From Bifidobacterium reuteri DSM 23975 (GTDB lineage: Bacteria > Actinomycetota > Actinomycetes > Actinomycetales > Bifidobacteriaceae), in contig NZ_JGZK01000010.1 in the NCBI RefSeq assembly GCF_000741695.1, forward strand, positions 1 through 64,000: a stretch of DNA of 64,000 nucleotides, given 5' to 3'. The position numbers and the translations under genes are program-made. The notes beneath the pieces were generated by a model. It did not search any database and was not told the origin of the DNA. It worked only from the letters and a program-made list of their open reading frames with translations. This document shows, piece after piece, positions 24,569 to 34,880 of the stretch; position 1 is the first letter of the stretch, and every line of letters begins with the position of its first letter.

Positions 24569-24961
24569 TGCAGGTTCCTTTCACAGTGATGTGGGGTACG
24601 GGATGGGGTTAAAGGATGGTGGAAATGGTGGGTGATGATGGTCTCTCCCCAGCCAGCCTCCGGCTGACAGCCCCCTCGTCAGAGGGAGCCAAGGAAAACA
24701 GCCATAGGGGATAGGAGGGGCACGGGACCTGACTGGCCTCATCAGAGGGACCAAGGAAAGCCACCATAGGTGGATAAGAGGGGGTACGGGACCTGGTTGG
24801 CCGCGTCCTCGCGCACCTTGAAACCGCCATGGAGGATATGGAGGAGTACAGGACAGGCGACATCCACCAGAGGGGGCCGAAGAAACCGGCCTGGGCGGAT
24901 GGGAGCAGTACGGGAGATGCGGCATCCCGTCCGCGATGGCCGAGGACGCGGATCACACGGG
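24569..24961. other. Gap between gntP and gnd with repeat units
   Basis: A CTCTCCCCAGCC-type unit occupies 24641-24690. After it, CCAAGGAAA-N-CCATAGG-type units recur about every 62 bases (24689, 24751, and a weaker third near 24876). The gap may separate gnd from gntP transcription. No gene was found. Confidence 0.6.
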
Positions 24962-26290
24962 TCACAAGACCAGGGAGAGGAGCATCACACAGCCGAGGCC
25001 CACCACGGACAGCACGGTCTCCATCAGCGACCAGGTCTTGAGGGTCTGGGAGACGGACATGCCGAAGTACTCCTTGACCAGCCAGAAGCCGGCGTCGTTG
25101 AGGTGGGAGAAGAACACGGAGCCGGCGCCGATGGCGAGCACGAGCAGCGCCAGATGCGTGGGGCTCATGCCGGTGGCGAGCGGCACCATGATGCCGGAGG
25201 CGGTCACGGTGGCCACGGTGGCGGAACCGGTGGCGAGGCGGATGAGCACAGCCACGAGCCAGCCGGCGATCAGCGGGTTCATCGCGGATTCGGAGATGCC
25301 GTTGGCGATTACGTCGCCAATGCCGGAGTCCACCAAGGTCTGCTTGAAGCCACCGCCCGCGCCGACGATGAACACGATGCCCGCCACGGAGGCGAAGGAC
25401 TTGCCGACTTCGCCGTTGATGAATTCGCGGGTACGGCCTTGCATGAAACCGAGCAGCACCATGGCCACCACGGCGGTGATGAACAGCGCGGTCAGCGGCG
25501 TGCCGATGAAGACGAGCACACGGCCCCACAGCGACTCGGTCTGTTCGGTCAGATCCACCACGGAGGCGGCGAGCATCAGCACCACGGGCAGCAGGATGAC
25601 GGTCATGGCCTGAGCGAACGACGGACGCTTGGACTCATCCTTGACGGCCTCCTTCTCGGCGGCCTGCTCTGGCGCGGGGATGGGCACCCACTTGGCCATG
25701 ATGCGCGCCATCAACGGACCGGAGATGATGACGGTGGGCACTGCCACGAGCAGGCCGAGCGCCAGCGTGACGCCGAGGTTGGCATTGAGGGCGGAAATCG
25801 CGACCAGCGGGCCGGGGTGCGGCGGCACGAAGGCGTGCAGGGTGGACAGGCCGGCAAGGGCTGGGATGCCGAGCAGAATCACCGGCATCTTGGCGCGGCG
25901 TGCGGCGAACAGCACCACCGGGATGAGAATCACGACGCCGACCTCGAAGAACATCGGGATGCCGACGATGAACGCGATCAGCGCCATCGCCCACGGCAGC
26001 AATTGCAGCGGCGTCTTGGCCATGATCGTGTCCACGATAACGTCGGCGCCACCGGAGGCGAACAGCAGCGTGCCGATGATCGAGCCGAAGGCGATGAGCA
26101 GACCGACGTTGGACACGGTTGAGCCGACGCCCGAGGTGAAGCTGTTCCAGGATTCGTCGAACGGTACGCCGGCGCAGATGGCCATGACGAACGAGCCGAC
26201 CATGAGGGAAATGAATGGATGGACTTTGGCGACGGCTATGAGCAGCACGATGACTGCGATGCCGATGATTGCGGCGAGGATGAGGTTCAT
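24962..26290 (-). CDS. gntP: Gluconate:H+ symporter, GntP family
   Basis: The 442-residue protein has the usual GntP length and about 12-14 membrane helices. Typical stretches are KVHPFISLMVGSFVMAICAG, GLSTLHAFVPPHPGPLVAI (the GntP signature PPHPGP) and RLATGSATVATVTASGIMVP. It imports gluconate or a related sugar acid. AAGGAATTCCCC precedes the ATG at 26290. It follows gntK by 64 bases on the same strand and is divergent, with gntK, from a FadR-type regulator. Confidence 0.95.
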   Translation of the reverse strand: MNLILAAIIGIAVIVLLIAVAKVHPFISLMVGSFVMAICAGVPFDESWNSFTSGVGSTVSNVGLLIAFGSIIGTLLFASGGADVIVDTIMAKTPLQLLPWAMALIAFIVGIPMFFEVGVVILIPVVLFAARRAKMPVILLGIPALAGLSTLHAFVPPHPGPLVAISALNANLGVTLALGLLVAVPTVIISGPLMARIMAKWVPIPAPEQAAEKEAVKDESKRPSFAQAMTVILLPVVLMLAASVVDLTEQTESLWGRVLVFIGTPLTALFITAVVAMVLLGFMQGRTREFINGEVGKSFASVAGIVFIVGAGGGFKQTLVDSGIGDVIANGISESAMNPLIAGWLVAVLIRLATGSATVATVTASGIMVPLATGMSPTHLALLVLAIGAGSVFFSHLNDAGFWLVKEYFGMSVSQTLKTWSLMETVLSVVGLGCVMLLSLVL

Positions 26291-26353
26291 GGGGAATTCC
26301 TTGCGTTCGTTGGAAGGATTGGAGTTACGTTTTCGGGCTTGCTTCGCAGGCGA

Positions 26354-26899
26354 TCAGGCCGCTGCGGATACCGTCGCGTCGTTGGCAGCCTTGGATGTCT
26401 GATATTGGCGGACTGCTTCGACGGCCTGAGCGACGACTTCGTCGATGGTGCCGTCGACCGGCACGACCACGCCGTTTTCGTCCGATTCGAGCGGCTGCAG
26501 ATCCTTGAACTGGCTGGCCAGCAGCGAAGGCGGCATGAAGTGGTCCTTGCGGGCGGAAAGTCGGCTGTAGATCAGCTCCTGAGAGCCGGCAAGGTGAACG
26601 AAGAACACGTCGACGTTCTCGCGCAGCAGGTCGCGGTAGGCTCGCTTGAGGGCGGAGCTGGAGACCACGGTGTTCTGGTCGAGCGCCTCGCGGGCCACCA
26701 TCCAGGTGTTGATGACACGCAGCCACGGCCAGCGGTCCTCGTCGGTCAGGGGGATGCCGGCGCTCATCTTATCGATGTTGGCCTGCGGGTGGAAGTCGTC
26801 GCCCTCTGCCATGACGTAACCCAGCTGGTCACGAATCGCCTCGGCGACCGTGGATTTGCCGCATCCGGCGACGCCCATCACTACGACGTGAATGCTCAT
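26354..26899 (-). CDS. gntK: Gluconokinase
   Basis: The 181-residue kinase phosphorylates gluconate to 6-phosphogluconate. It has the P-loop GVAGCGKST near residues 9-17, EGDDFHPQANIDKMSAGIPL and DEDRWPWLRVI, all typical of the GntK/IdnK family. AAAGGACAATCC precedes the ATG at 26899. It is the first gene of the gntK-gntP-gnd set, so the module takes external gluconate to ribulose 5-phosphate. Its promoter is shared with the divergent regulator. Confidence 0.95.
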   Translation of the reverse strand: MSIHVVVMGVAGCGKSTVAEAIRDQLGYVMAEGDDFHPQANIDKMSAGIPLTDEDRWPWLRVINTWMVAREALDQNTVVSSSALKRAYRDLLRENVDVFFVHLAGSQELIYSRLSARKDHFMPPSLLASQFKDLQPLESDENGVVVPVDGTIDEVVAQAVEAVRQYQTSKAANDATVSAAA

Positions 26900-27152
26900 C
26901 TGGATTGTCCTTTCAACTGCTTTGTTGATTGGTTGATTGTTGAGTAATACTATACGATTCTTTCGTCGTACTTGTCAAGTTAAAAGTACTACTTATTTTC
27001 GGAATGGCATGATTTTTCTGACAATTATGATGAGATATGACGAAACAGCAGGGACGCGGCACATCGGCGGACACGGCCCGGAGCACACGGCGCGGAGCAC
27101 AGACCCGGAGCATACGGCCGCAATGACATCAGCACCGCAGGGAGGGAAGACC
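26900..27152. promoter_or_regulatory. Divergent promoter of the gluconate module with a GntR-type palindrome
   Basis: The AT-rich region includes ACTTGTCAAGT (26970-26980), a perfect palindrome around a central T, and ATACTATA-type -10 elements nearby. It is a plausible operator for the adjacent FadR/GntR regulator. Confidence 0.5.
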
Positions 27153-28040
27153 ATGAACGGAAGCACAGGTGACGCCATTACGACGACGCCGACTCCCGCC
27201 ACGGCCACCAGACAGGCCGCACGTCCAACTACGCGCCAGGACTCGAATCCGCCCGCAAACCCAGACGCCAGTCCAACCATAACCCCGGCCATCATGCCAA
27301 CCATCACCCCGACCACCGTCGCGCATGCCAACCGCACCCCCGACGAGCCACGCGAAAGCGCATTGCTGCATACGGCTATCACCGACGAGCTCGCCGTGGA
27401 CATGCTGGAGGACCGCTGGCCCATCGGCGAGGCATTAACGCTTGAGACCATTCAGGATCGATTCACCACCTCGCGCACAGTGGCGCGCGAGGTGGCCAAA
27501 TATCTGGAGGCGATGGGCGCGGTGAGCGTCCGCCGGCGCGTGGGGTTGATGCCGCGCCCGGTGGAGGAATGGTCGGCGCTCAATCCTCAGGTAATCCGGT
27601 GGAAGCTCATGTCCAGCAGGCGCAAGGAGCAACTGCGGACCCTCACCGAACTGCGGCTGGCGGTAGAGCCCGCGGCAGCCGCAGCGGCAGCCCGCAACGC
27701 CTCGATGGAGGCCCGCGCGCTGTTCCCCGTCATGGCCGGCGAACTGCGCAAATGCGGCGAGGCCGGCGATCTGGACACCTTCCACGACCTCGATGTCCGC
27801 TTCCATTCCTCGATCCTGCTCAGCAGCGGCAATGATCTGTTCGCCTCCATGTCGGACATCATCGGCATCGTGCTCAAAGGCCGCGTGGAACTGCATATGT
27901 ATCCGCAGAAGCCCAAGCCGGCCGCCCTCGACGCCCACGACGCGGTGGCCGAAGGCATCTGGCGCGGCAATCCGGACCAAGCCCGTGAAGCGATGCGCAC
28001 CATCGTGGACGAGGTAGCCGAATCACTCGAGCTCACGTGA
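27153..28040 (+). CDS. FadR-type GntR-family regulator of the gluconate module
   Basis: A 295-residue regulator. About 60 residues of Thr/Pro/Ala-rich sequence (TTTPTPATATRQAARPTTRQ) precede the winged helix (ALTLETIQDRFTTSRTVAREVAKYLEAMGAVSVRRRVGLM). The C-terminal FCD domain has the metal-binding pattern DLDVRFHSSIL and HDAVAEGIWRGNPDQAREAM. ATG 27153 is chosen because GGGAGGGAAGACC is just upstream. It is divergent from gntK and probably represses gntK-gntP-gnd, with gluconate or its phosphate as inducer (inferred). The unstructured N-terminal extension is unusual. Confidence 0.88.
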   Translation: MNGSTGDAITTTPTPATATRQAARPTTRQDSNPPANPDASPTITPAIMPTITPTTVAHANRTPDEPRESALLHTAITDELAVDMLEDRWPIGEALTLETIQDRFTTSRTVAREVAKYLEAMGAVSVRRRVGLMPRPVEEWSALNPQVIRWKLMSSRRKEQLRTLTELRLAVEPAAAAAAARNASMEARALFPVMAGELRKCGEAGDLDTFHDLDVRFHSSILLSSGNDLFASMSDIIGIVLKGRVELHMYPQKPKPAALDAHDAVAEGIWRGNPDQAREAMRTIVDEVAESLELT

Positions 28041-28129
28041 TTCGTGGACGATGCGTGGCAATACGCGATAACCGACCGCCAGCACCGGAGCTAGTATGCC
28101 TCGCCGTAAGTTCGTTGCTTAATTCACCA

Positions 28130-28373
28130 CCCCTCAGTCCCGCTTCGCGGGCCAGCTCGTCCTGCAATTGTGGACGCGCTTCGCGCGCGGTTTGCCGGCT
28201 CGCCTGTCGGCTCACACAGCACCTACAAACAGCTCCACTGTTTGCTTCACGGTGCTGGTCCCGCAATCACGGACGCGCTTCGCGCGCGGTCTGCCGGCTC
28301 GCCTGTCGGCTCACACAGCACCTACAAACAGCTCCACTGTTTGCTTTACGGTGCTGTCCTGACAAGGGGAGCC
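28130..28373. repeat. Double-unit 99-bp repeat element
   Basis: Two 99-bp units start at 28172 and 28271 (GGACGCGCTTCGCGCGCGG), differing at a few bases. The element is bounded by ACCCCTCAGTCCC on the left and GTCCTGACAAGGGGAGCC on the right. An inverted copy lies at 34949-35193, and a decayed copy at 21692-21845. The ends resemble those of the CCCCTTGTCAGG...GACTGAGGGG unit inside the MITE-like element. Confidence 0.8.
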
Positions 28374-28480
28374 TCCAAATTTATCAACGACTTAATGCGC
28401 GGGATACTAGAAGATTGGCCGCCCTTCCAGCACGCCATTGCCACACGCGCAGCAGCATAGAGATTCCGCCGTCCTCAAAC

Positions 28481-28590
28481 GGGGCGAAACATAAGTTTTT
28501 TGTGCCATCGGTTTATGTTTCGCCCCACTTCAGCCATACAAAATGGGACGAAACATAAACCGTTGACGTTGAAAACTTATGTTTCGCCCC
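28481..28590. repeat. Four-arm nested palindrome
   Basis: GGGGCGAAACATAAGTTTT (28481-28499) is the perfect complement of AAAACTTATGTTTCGCCCC (28572-28590). Inside them, GGTTTATGTTTCGCCCC (28510-28526) pairs with TGGGACGAAACATAAACC (28544-28561). Adjacent arms can also pair with each other, allowing alternative folds. Confidence 0.85.
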
Positions 28591-28774
28591 AAATCCGGCC
28601 TCTGACTGAGGTTACGCGGGAGATTGACCGGCACCATCGGCCACAAATCGGCGCCTAGTGTCCGTCTCGTAATTGGTTGAGTGATGCCGGCCCCTGACGG
28701 GACATTGCCATGAAGCCGGCAGCCGGTACAGGAGACCGGCCTGTCCACCTGTTGACTAATCCCGGGCCGACCTC

Positions 28775-28804
28775 TTGAGCGTTTCCAGACAACGCGCCTA
28801 CAAT
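28775..28804 (+). promoter_or_regulatory. gdhA promoter
   Basis: TTGAGC (28775-28780) and TACAAT (28799-28804) have an 18-base spacer and lie about 45 bases before the gdhA ATG. Confidence 0.6.
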
Positions 28805-28824
28805 CGGAGTCGTCTTATTGATAG

Positions 28825-30195
<1,371 letters not shown>

Positions 30196-30218
30196 GCCTG
30201 CTGATATAACAGGTATAA

Positions 30219-30280
30219 CAGATATGACAACTGCCTGTTGCACTGGCATCAATCAGTGCAACAGGCAGTTGTCATATCTG
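30219..30280. terminator. 27-bp perfect hairpin after gdhA
   Basis: A 27-base arm at 30219-30245 (beginning CAGATATGACAACTGCC) is perfectly complementary to 30254-30280, with loop GCATCAAT. No U-run follows on either strand, so it may stabilise RNA ends or act with Rho rather than being a simple intrinsic terminator. Confidence 0.75.
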
Positions 30281-30317
30281 AAGAAAACAGCAAAAACGCT
30301 ACGAACGCCGATTCGTA

Positions 30318-31163
30318 TCAAGCCCCATAATTGACCCCGAGCAAACGCATCGCAATGGTAATAATCGCAAGATGTGCGGGATAGAAGACATAGAAGAGCC
30401 ATTTGACAGGCAGGCCACGCCGATTATTGTAAAGCAGCATAATAGGCAGCGAAAAAATCATCATCCATTGATACTGAATGAATAATGGATTCCACAATCC
30501 GCCATCATTTCTCAACAAGACAAATAATACCTGATCAACAACAGCAATTAGATTTGTAGGCGCGGTATACATCAGTTCAGAGGCGGCATGCGATGCAAAT
30601 TGAGACGCGAACAGCAACAGCACACTAGAGGCAAAAGCCAGCGATAACGATACACGAGAATCGTGGAATTTCCATAACACTATACCAAGGATGACATAGA
30701 AATATCCACCATCCAAGGATATCCAATTTGCAAAGATAGTCGATGCGATATATATAAATACATTACCAAGTATAGGCGATAAGGATTGAAGAATCAGAGT
30801 AGAAACTACCTGCCATATAACATAGCCAGCAATGCCAATTGCGCGTTTCTTTTTGGAAGACGATATTATGGCAATCAATAGAGCAACATGGAGCAAATCA
30901 GTGAAAGCATTGGAAGAACGATTCAATACCAGTGCAATACCACACATAACCACGCTCGCAACATACAAGCGCAGAACATAATTGCGTATATTATGCGTGT
31001 AGACGCATCCCCATCCAATCAGAAATACAAATAATGGAAATGACAACCGACCCAGCCATTGCATCGGCAAAGAAATATAAGGCGGGAAGAATATAGCCAT
31101 ATGATCTATCACCATCAATATACAAGCTATAATCTTGATTTGAAAGCTGTCGAAGCGAATCAT
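30318..31163 (-). CDS. TraX-family membrane protein
   Basis: The 281-residue protein has about eight to nine membrane helices. The start IKIIACILMVIDHMAIFF, followed by WLGRLSFPLFVFLIGWG, is characteristic of TraX, an acetyltransferase-like membrane protein that N-acetylates pilin in F-plasmid conjugation; chromosomal homologues have unknown targets. Codon use and base composition are markedly AT-rich compared with the flanks. It is the last gene of a possible same-strand set: response regulator, histidine kinase, secreted protein, TraX. It lies 54 bases after the secreted-protein gene. The substrate here is unknown. Confidence 0.8.
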   Translation of the reverse strand: MIRFDSFQIKIIACILMVIDHMAIFFPPYISLPMQWLGRLSFPLFVFLIGWGCVYTHNIRNYVLRLYVASVVMCGIALVLNRSSNAFTDLLHVALLIAIISSSKKKRAIGIAGYVIWQVVSTLILQSLSPILGNVFIYIASTIFANWISLDGGYFYVILGIVLWKFHDSRVSLSLAFASSVLLLFASQFASHAASELMYTAPTNLIAVVDQVLFVLLRNDGGLWNPLFIQYQWMMIFSLPIMLLYNNRRGLPVKWLFYVFYPAHLAIITIAMRLLGVNYGA

Positions 31164-31217
31164 GTCTTTGCCTTAATAACGCAAGTCCCGCCTGTCTGAC
31201 ACAGGCGGGATATGGAA

Positions 31218-31682
31218 TTAATACACATACCCAGAAAAATCACAATTGTAATAAGAAGCAAATGAGAGATATATTTCGTCGTTGGTGCTTGACGTACCAA
31301 ACGAGAAAGAAGCACCACTTGCCGAAAGATTATATCTCGCAATTTGGGTTGCATTATTAAAGCTGTTATATTTATAAACCGTGATTTCCAAAGGTTGAGT
31401 AATTTGACTCATATGAACCATATACGTTCTTTTGCCTTTAAAGCGATACTCTGTATACACAGTGCCAGGAAGTGACCCGGCAAAAGAATAACTACCATTA
31501 TTAATATCCTTCACAGGACCAAAAATCTGATGTGGAGGATACACGCCTCTTGTACCGAGCTCTTGGACAGGTGGATTAGGAGACACTCCGATGTTCGGCG
31601 AATCAGCATAGACTGGCTGTACAAACCCAAGTATCATCAACAACGCTGCTATCAATATGAAATATCGATTATGCGTTTTCAC
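31218..31682 (-). CDS. Small secreted protein, function unknown
   Basis: A signal peptide is clear: KTHNRYFILIAALLMILGFVQ then PVYA, with probable cleavage before DSPNIGVSP. The mature part, about 125 residues, is Tyr/Ser/Asn-rich (NNGSYSFAGSLPGTVYTEYR, NLSASGASFSFGTSSTNDEI) and looks beta-rich, but I recognise no family. I chose the GTG at 31682 because GGAAGGA lies 7 bases upstream; an upstream ATG at 31736 in the same frame lacks a site. It lies between the TraX-like gene and the two-component genes. It could be a surface effector or a signal; this is inference. Confidence 0.65.
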   Translation of the reverse strand: MKTHNRYFILIAALLMILGFVQPVYADSPNIGVSPNPPVQELGTRGVYPPHQIFGPVKDINNGSYSFAGSLPGTVYTEYRFKGKRTYMVHMSQITQPLEITVYKYNSFNNATQIARYNLSASGASFSFGTSSTNDEIYLSFASYYNCDFSGYVY

Positions 31683-31918
31683 TATAATCCTTCCACTTCT
31701 TTGTAGGAACGATTCAAAATATACAACAACAAACATTGAATATCGTCAAAAAGATGATGCTCGCATCTTCTCAGATTATGTTGAATGATATGAAAATCAT
31801 CGCAATGATAATTATAGCATCGCTAAGTATTTGCCCTATTGTTCAACCTAATTCAAACATCACACAATTACAAAGAAACAATATGCATTCAATACAGTAC
31901 ATTCCATGCCCTTCATGG
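31683..31918. other. AT-rich gap between the histidine kinase and secreted-protein genes
   Basis: About 235 bases. It probably holds a promoter for the secreted protein. A 67-codon plus-strand frame starting TTG at 31736 exists but has no ribosome site, so I do not call it. Confidence 0.5.
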
Positions 31919-33172
31919 TTATTCTGGATTTGTAAATGATTTATCATTTGCGATATCATTTGAATCATTTGTATTCTTTATGGCAAAGGGTATACGAGCA
32001 TATAAAATCCATATACCATCTCCACAAGATGTATGTATATCACCCTGTAAAGCTTGTATTTTCTTTGCATGCAGAATAAGGCCTTTCCCGGCTTCATTTT
32101 TTACCATAGTTCGAAAAGTACTATTCGATTGATAAATTATCACTTCGCGTTCATTAACAGTAACTGTAACCAAATATTGTCCCATACTGGCGTCTGCATG
32201 CGTCAAAATGTTTGTGTAAATCTGATTGAGTAATGCAATAATTTCATTGACGGCTTCTTTATTTACATTCTTCATTATAGCCTTGCAATCGCTATGCATT
32301 ATGCTTGAACCAGCTATATCAAATGAGTGCAAAAAGGCATCTCCTGATTCGGTGGATAATCGAATTATATTGACAACCGATGCATTATCTTCATAAAGCT
32401 CATCATTGAATTGATCCGAGGTACCATCCAACACATCGATTATCCTTCGAACCCTCCGAAGAGTGTCCCTACTTGTTGATGCTATTATCTGAACCTTCTT
32501 GGATACATATTCTGGAAGTGTATGATCATCAGTCAAGTTACATGTTTCGATTATTATTGACGAAAGCCCTTGAGTAACGTAATCATGCAGCCTACTCGCT
32601 AAAGCCATATCGCGCATTAGCCGTTTATATTGCATCTCCTCCTTCTGACGCTGATTGATTATTATCTCCATTTCTCTTACTCTGTTATGTTCAGAAATCG
32701 CATAACCAATTATTGCTGCACCAATATATGTTCCCGAAAGAGTTATCAGCCCCGTTACTGACCAATCGTGTTGAGTTGTTGTCATGAAGTACAATGACCA
32801 TGAACCGGTCGCAATCAACCATGTAATTATATTCAGCAGTAGTTGTCTGCTGTAACCTATTATTCCAAACGATATCCAGATATAGCCTATTTGCGAAGGA
32901 AAAGCTATGTCAGGAATCAACGTACAGCATGATGAAATTATAATAATGATAGTAGCATTTATTATTGAGTATTTATATGCAAGAACGAGAAATATTGTTT
33001 CTAGTATAAATACTGTTATATTATATATATTTTTCCTGATAAGCGATATAAATTCAACTACTTCAAGTAGTTCAACTATCATCAACGCAAGTGCATAATA
33101 ATCTTTTGTTATAGCTTTAAATATCACGTTGATAATTTGTTTCAAAAGATTCCCTGGCTTATCTCTGTCCAC
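31919..33172 (-). CDS. Membrane histidine kinase (NarL-type, divergent)
   Basis: The 417-residue protein has five or six membrane segments between residues 20 and 165. A linker (EHNRVREMEIIINQRQKEEM) precedes the dimerisation box RDMALASRLHDYVTQGLSSIII, whose His196 with the following Asp matches HisKA_3 kinases that partner LuxR-type regulators. The ATPase domain is poorly conserved, with NQIYTNILTHADASMG and EAGKGLILHAKKIQALQGD recognisable. The start overlaps the response-regulator gene by 31 bases, so the pair is translationally linked. It is AT-rich like its neighbours and probably horizontally acquired. The signal is unknown. Confidence 0.85.
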   Translation of the reverse strand: MDRDKPGNLLKQIINVIFKAITKDYYALALMIVELLEVVEFISLIRKNIYNITVFILETIFLVLAYKYSIINATIIIIISSCCTLIPDIAFPSQIGYIWISFGIIGYSRQLLLNIITWLIATGSWSLYFMTTTQHDWSVTGLITLSGTYIGAAIIGYAISEHNRVREMEIIINQRQKEEMQYKRLMRDMALASRLHDYVTQGLSSIIIETCNLTDDHTLPEYVSKKVQIIASTSRDTLRRVRRIIDVLDGTSDQFNDELYEDNASVVNIIRLSTESGDAFLHSFDIAGSSIMHSDCKAIMKNVNKEAVNEIIALLNQIYTNILTHADASMGQYLVTVTVNEREVIIYQSNSTFRTMVKNEAGKGLILHAKKIQALQGDIHTSCGDGIWILYARIPFAIKNTNDSNDIANDKSFTNPE

Positions 33173-33822
33173 TTCTGCACAGCTTGCAATTTATTATCTA
33201 CCCCAAGTTTCACAATCGTATGCCGTATATGTGTTTTTATTGTCGATTCTGATAATCCTAGTTTTTCCGCTACTTCTTTTGAAGTCATACCTCTGATGCA
33301 TAAATTCATTACTTCTTTTTCTTTTTCCGACAGTATTCCATCATTTTTATTTCTTCCGTCTGCAATCTTCCTATAAGCTTCCAATGGCGTTTCATAACTT
33401 GCTTCGATATATTCTTTTCCTCTTGCGTAATCATATATGCACTTTCTAATTCCCCTAGCATCTGCCTTATCCATCAACGCCTGGGCCCCTGCTTCTCTCG
33501 CTGCATTGCGATACTTGTTAAGCGAATGCGAAGTTATTGCAATAATCACCATCTTCGCAGAGTATGAACGTATACGCCTGCATGTAAACGCCCCGCTATC
33601 CCCATCCATGCACATATCCACTAGCACCATATTTGGTCTTGTGGATTCGTTAACGCAACGATCTATCGCGTCACATCCAGAACGAACCGCCCAACTTATT
33701 TCGACATTATTGGCGAATTCAGACCTCTGGGATACAATCACCGCTCGCAAACCTATCAAGGTCATCAGATCATCATCAACGATGCCTATACGATATGGCT
33801 CTTGTCCCATGTTTTCCCCCAT
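33142..33822 (-). CDS. LuxR-type response regulator
   Basis: The receiver domain is RIGIVDDDLMTLIGLRAVI with phospho-acceptor Asp in NMVLVDMCMDG. The C-terminal LuxR helix-turn-helix is ILSEKEKEVMNLCIRGMTSK followed by EVAEKLGLSESTIKTHIRH. The start is uncertain: ATG at 33822 (MGENMGQE) or 33807 (MGQEPYRIG, preceded by GGGGGAAAAC); a frame open to 33858 is less likely. It is the first gene of the AT-rich set and overlaps the kinase gene. Likely targets are its own operon, including the secreted protein and TraX (inferred). Confidence 0.88.
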   Translation of the reverse strand: MGENMGQEPYRIGIVDDDLMTLIGLRAVIVSQRSEFANNVEISWAVRSGCDAIDRCVNESTRPNMVLVDMCMDGDSGAFTCRRIRSYSAKMVIIAITSHSLNKYRNAAREAGAQALMDKADARGIRKCIYDYARGKEYIEASYETPLEAYRKIADGRNKNDGILSEKEKEVMNLCIRGMTSKEVAEKLGLSESTIKTHIRHTIVKLGVDNKLQAVQKWTEISQGIF

Positions 33823-34010
33823 CCCCGCTTCTATTTTATCTCCACCCTCATAACACATCAGAGTGGGTGCCGCTGTGCTTTCAACGGGGAAAGAGCACCT
33901 TTATATACACGCCAATCGTAACGATGCGTACGTTCTTAGAGGCACATAGATTCTCAGCCGCGGCCCTTACGCCAAGCTCACCGCGTGTTCGCCGCGTGCT
34001 CACCTCAAGC

Positions 34011-34880
34011 TCAGCGCATGGTCAGGCCGCCGTCGACGTGCAAGCATTGGCCGGTGATGAAGCCAGCCAGGTCGGAGGCCAGCAGCGCCACTCCCCCGGC
34101 GATGTCGTCCGGCCGCGCCAGACGGCCCAGCGGCGTCATGGCGATGATATGTTCGCGCACATCCTCCGTGGTGGCGGCGCTGGATGCGGTCCCCGCCGTC
34201 AGACCGGCGGCGATGGCGTTGACGGTGATGCCGAAACCGCCCAATTCCTGGGCCAGCGAACGGGTCATGCCCACCAGGCCGCCTTTGGCGGTGATGTACG
34301 AGTGGTACGGCACAATCGGCGCATCGACCAGATTGCTGGACACGTTGATGATGCGTCCGAACGTCTGCGCCTGCATCAGCGGCACGACCTGCGAGCACAT
34401 CAGATACGCCCCATGCAGGCATCCTTCAAGCTGCGCATGGAATTCGGACCAGTCACCACCCGTAAAAGTGGAGCGACGACGCGGGTCGAAGGAGAACCGC
34501 CCAAACGCGTTGTTCACCAGAATGTCCACACCGCCGAACGCATCGACGGCCGCGTCCACCAGCTTTCTGGACTGCTCGTCGTCGCAGACATCGGCCTGTA
34601 CCGCGATCGCCGTGCCGCCCAGCGCGCGGATGCCGTCAACGATACGCTGGGCGCTGTCCGCGTCGTGCACATAGTTCACGACGACCGCAGCCCCGCACAA
34701 CGCCAGGCGCGCGGCCACCGCGGCGCCGATGCCCTTGCCGGAACCGGTGACGATCGCCGTCCGCCCGCTCAGATCCGCCATCGGGCCGCGCACTCCCCCG
34801 GCCGCGGCGCCACCAGTACCAGCCGCGCCGACTGCACCGGCCACGCCGACTGCACTACCTACACCTACTGCTGCCATCAT
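34011..34880 (-). CDS. Short-chain dehydrogenase/reductase (FabG-like)
   Basis: The 289-residue enzyme has the SDR cofactor motif TGSGKGIGAAV, NNAFG, an INVSS-type serine and the catalytic YITAK. It ends HVDGGLTMR. About 33 Gly/Ala/Val residues (AAVGVGSAVGVAGAVGAAGT) precede the normal SDR start MADLSGRTAIVTG (ATG at 34781), encoded by an 18-20 bp imperfect repeat. The ATG at 34880 has GGAAGGTGAGG upstream, so the extension is probably translated. It follows the LuxE/LuxC-like genes on the same strand, separated by a repeat element. It could reduce or oxidise the aldehyde or a ketoacyl product (inferred). Confidence 0.85.
   Translation of the reverse strand: MMAAVGVGSAVGVAGAVGAAGTGGAAAGGVRGPMADLSGRTAIVTGSGKGIGAAVAARLALCGAAVVVNYVHDADSAQRIVDGIRALGGTAIAVQADVCDDEQSRKLVDAAVDAFGGVDILVNNAFGRFSFDPRRRSTFTGGDWSEFHAQLEGCLHGAYLMCSQVVPLMQAQTFGRIINVSSNLVDAPIVPYHSYITAKGGLVGMTRSLAQELGGFGITVNAIAAGLTAGTASSAATTEDVREHIIAMTPLGRLARPDDIAGGVALLASDLAGFITGQCLHVDGGLTMR

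Noticed and set aside
31736..31939. 67-codon frame that could be a signal peptide pheromone
   Set aside because: It starts at TTG with no ribosome binding site and has no clear leader or processing motif. AT-rich DNA gives such frames by chance.
30318..33822. Bacteriocin or lantibiotic cluster
   Set aside because: There is a two-component pair and a secreted protein, but no peptide precursor with a double-Gly leader, no modification enzyme, ABC exporter or immunity gene.
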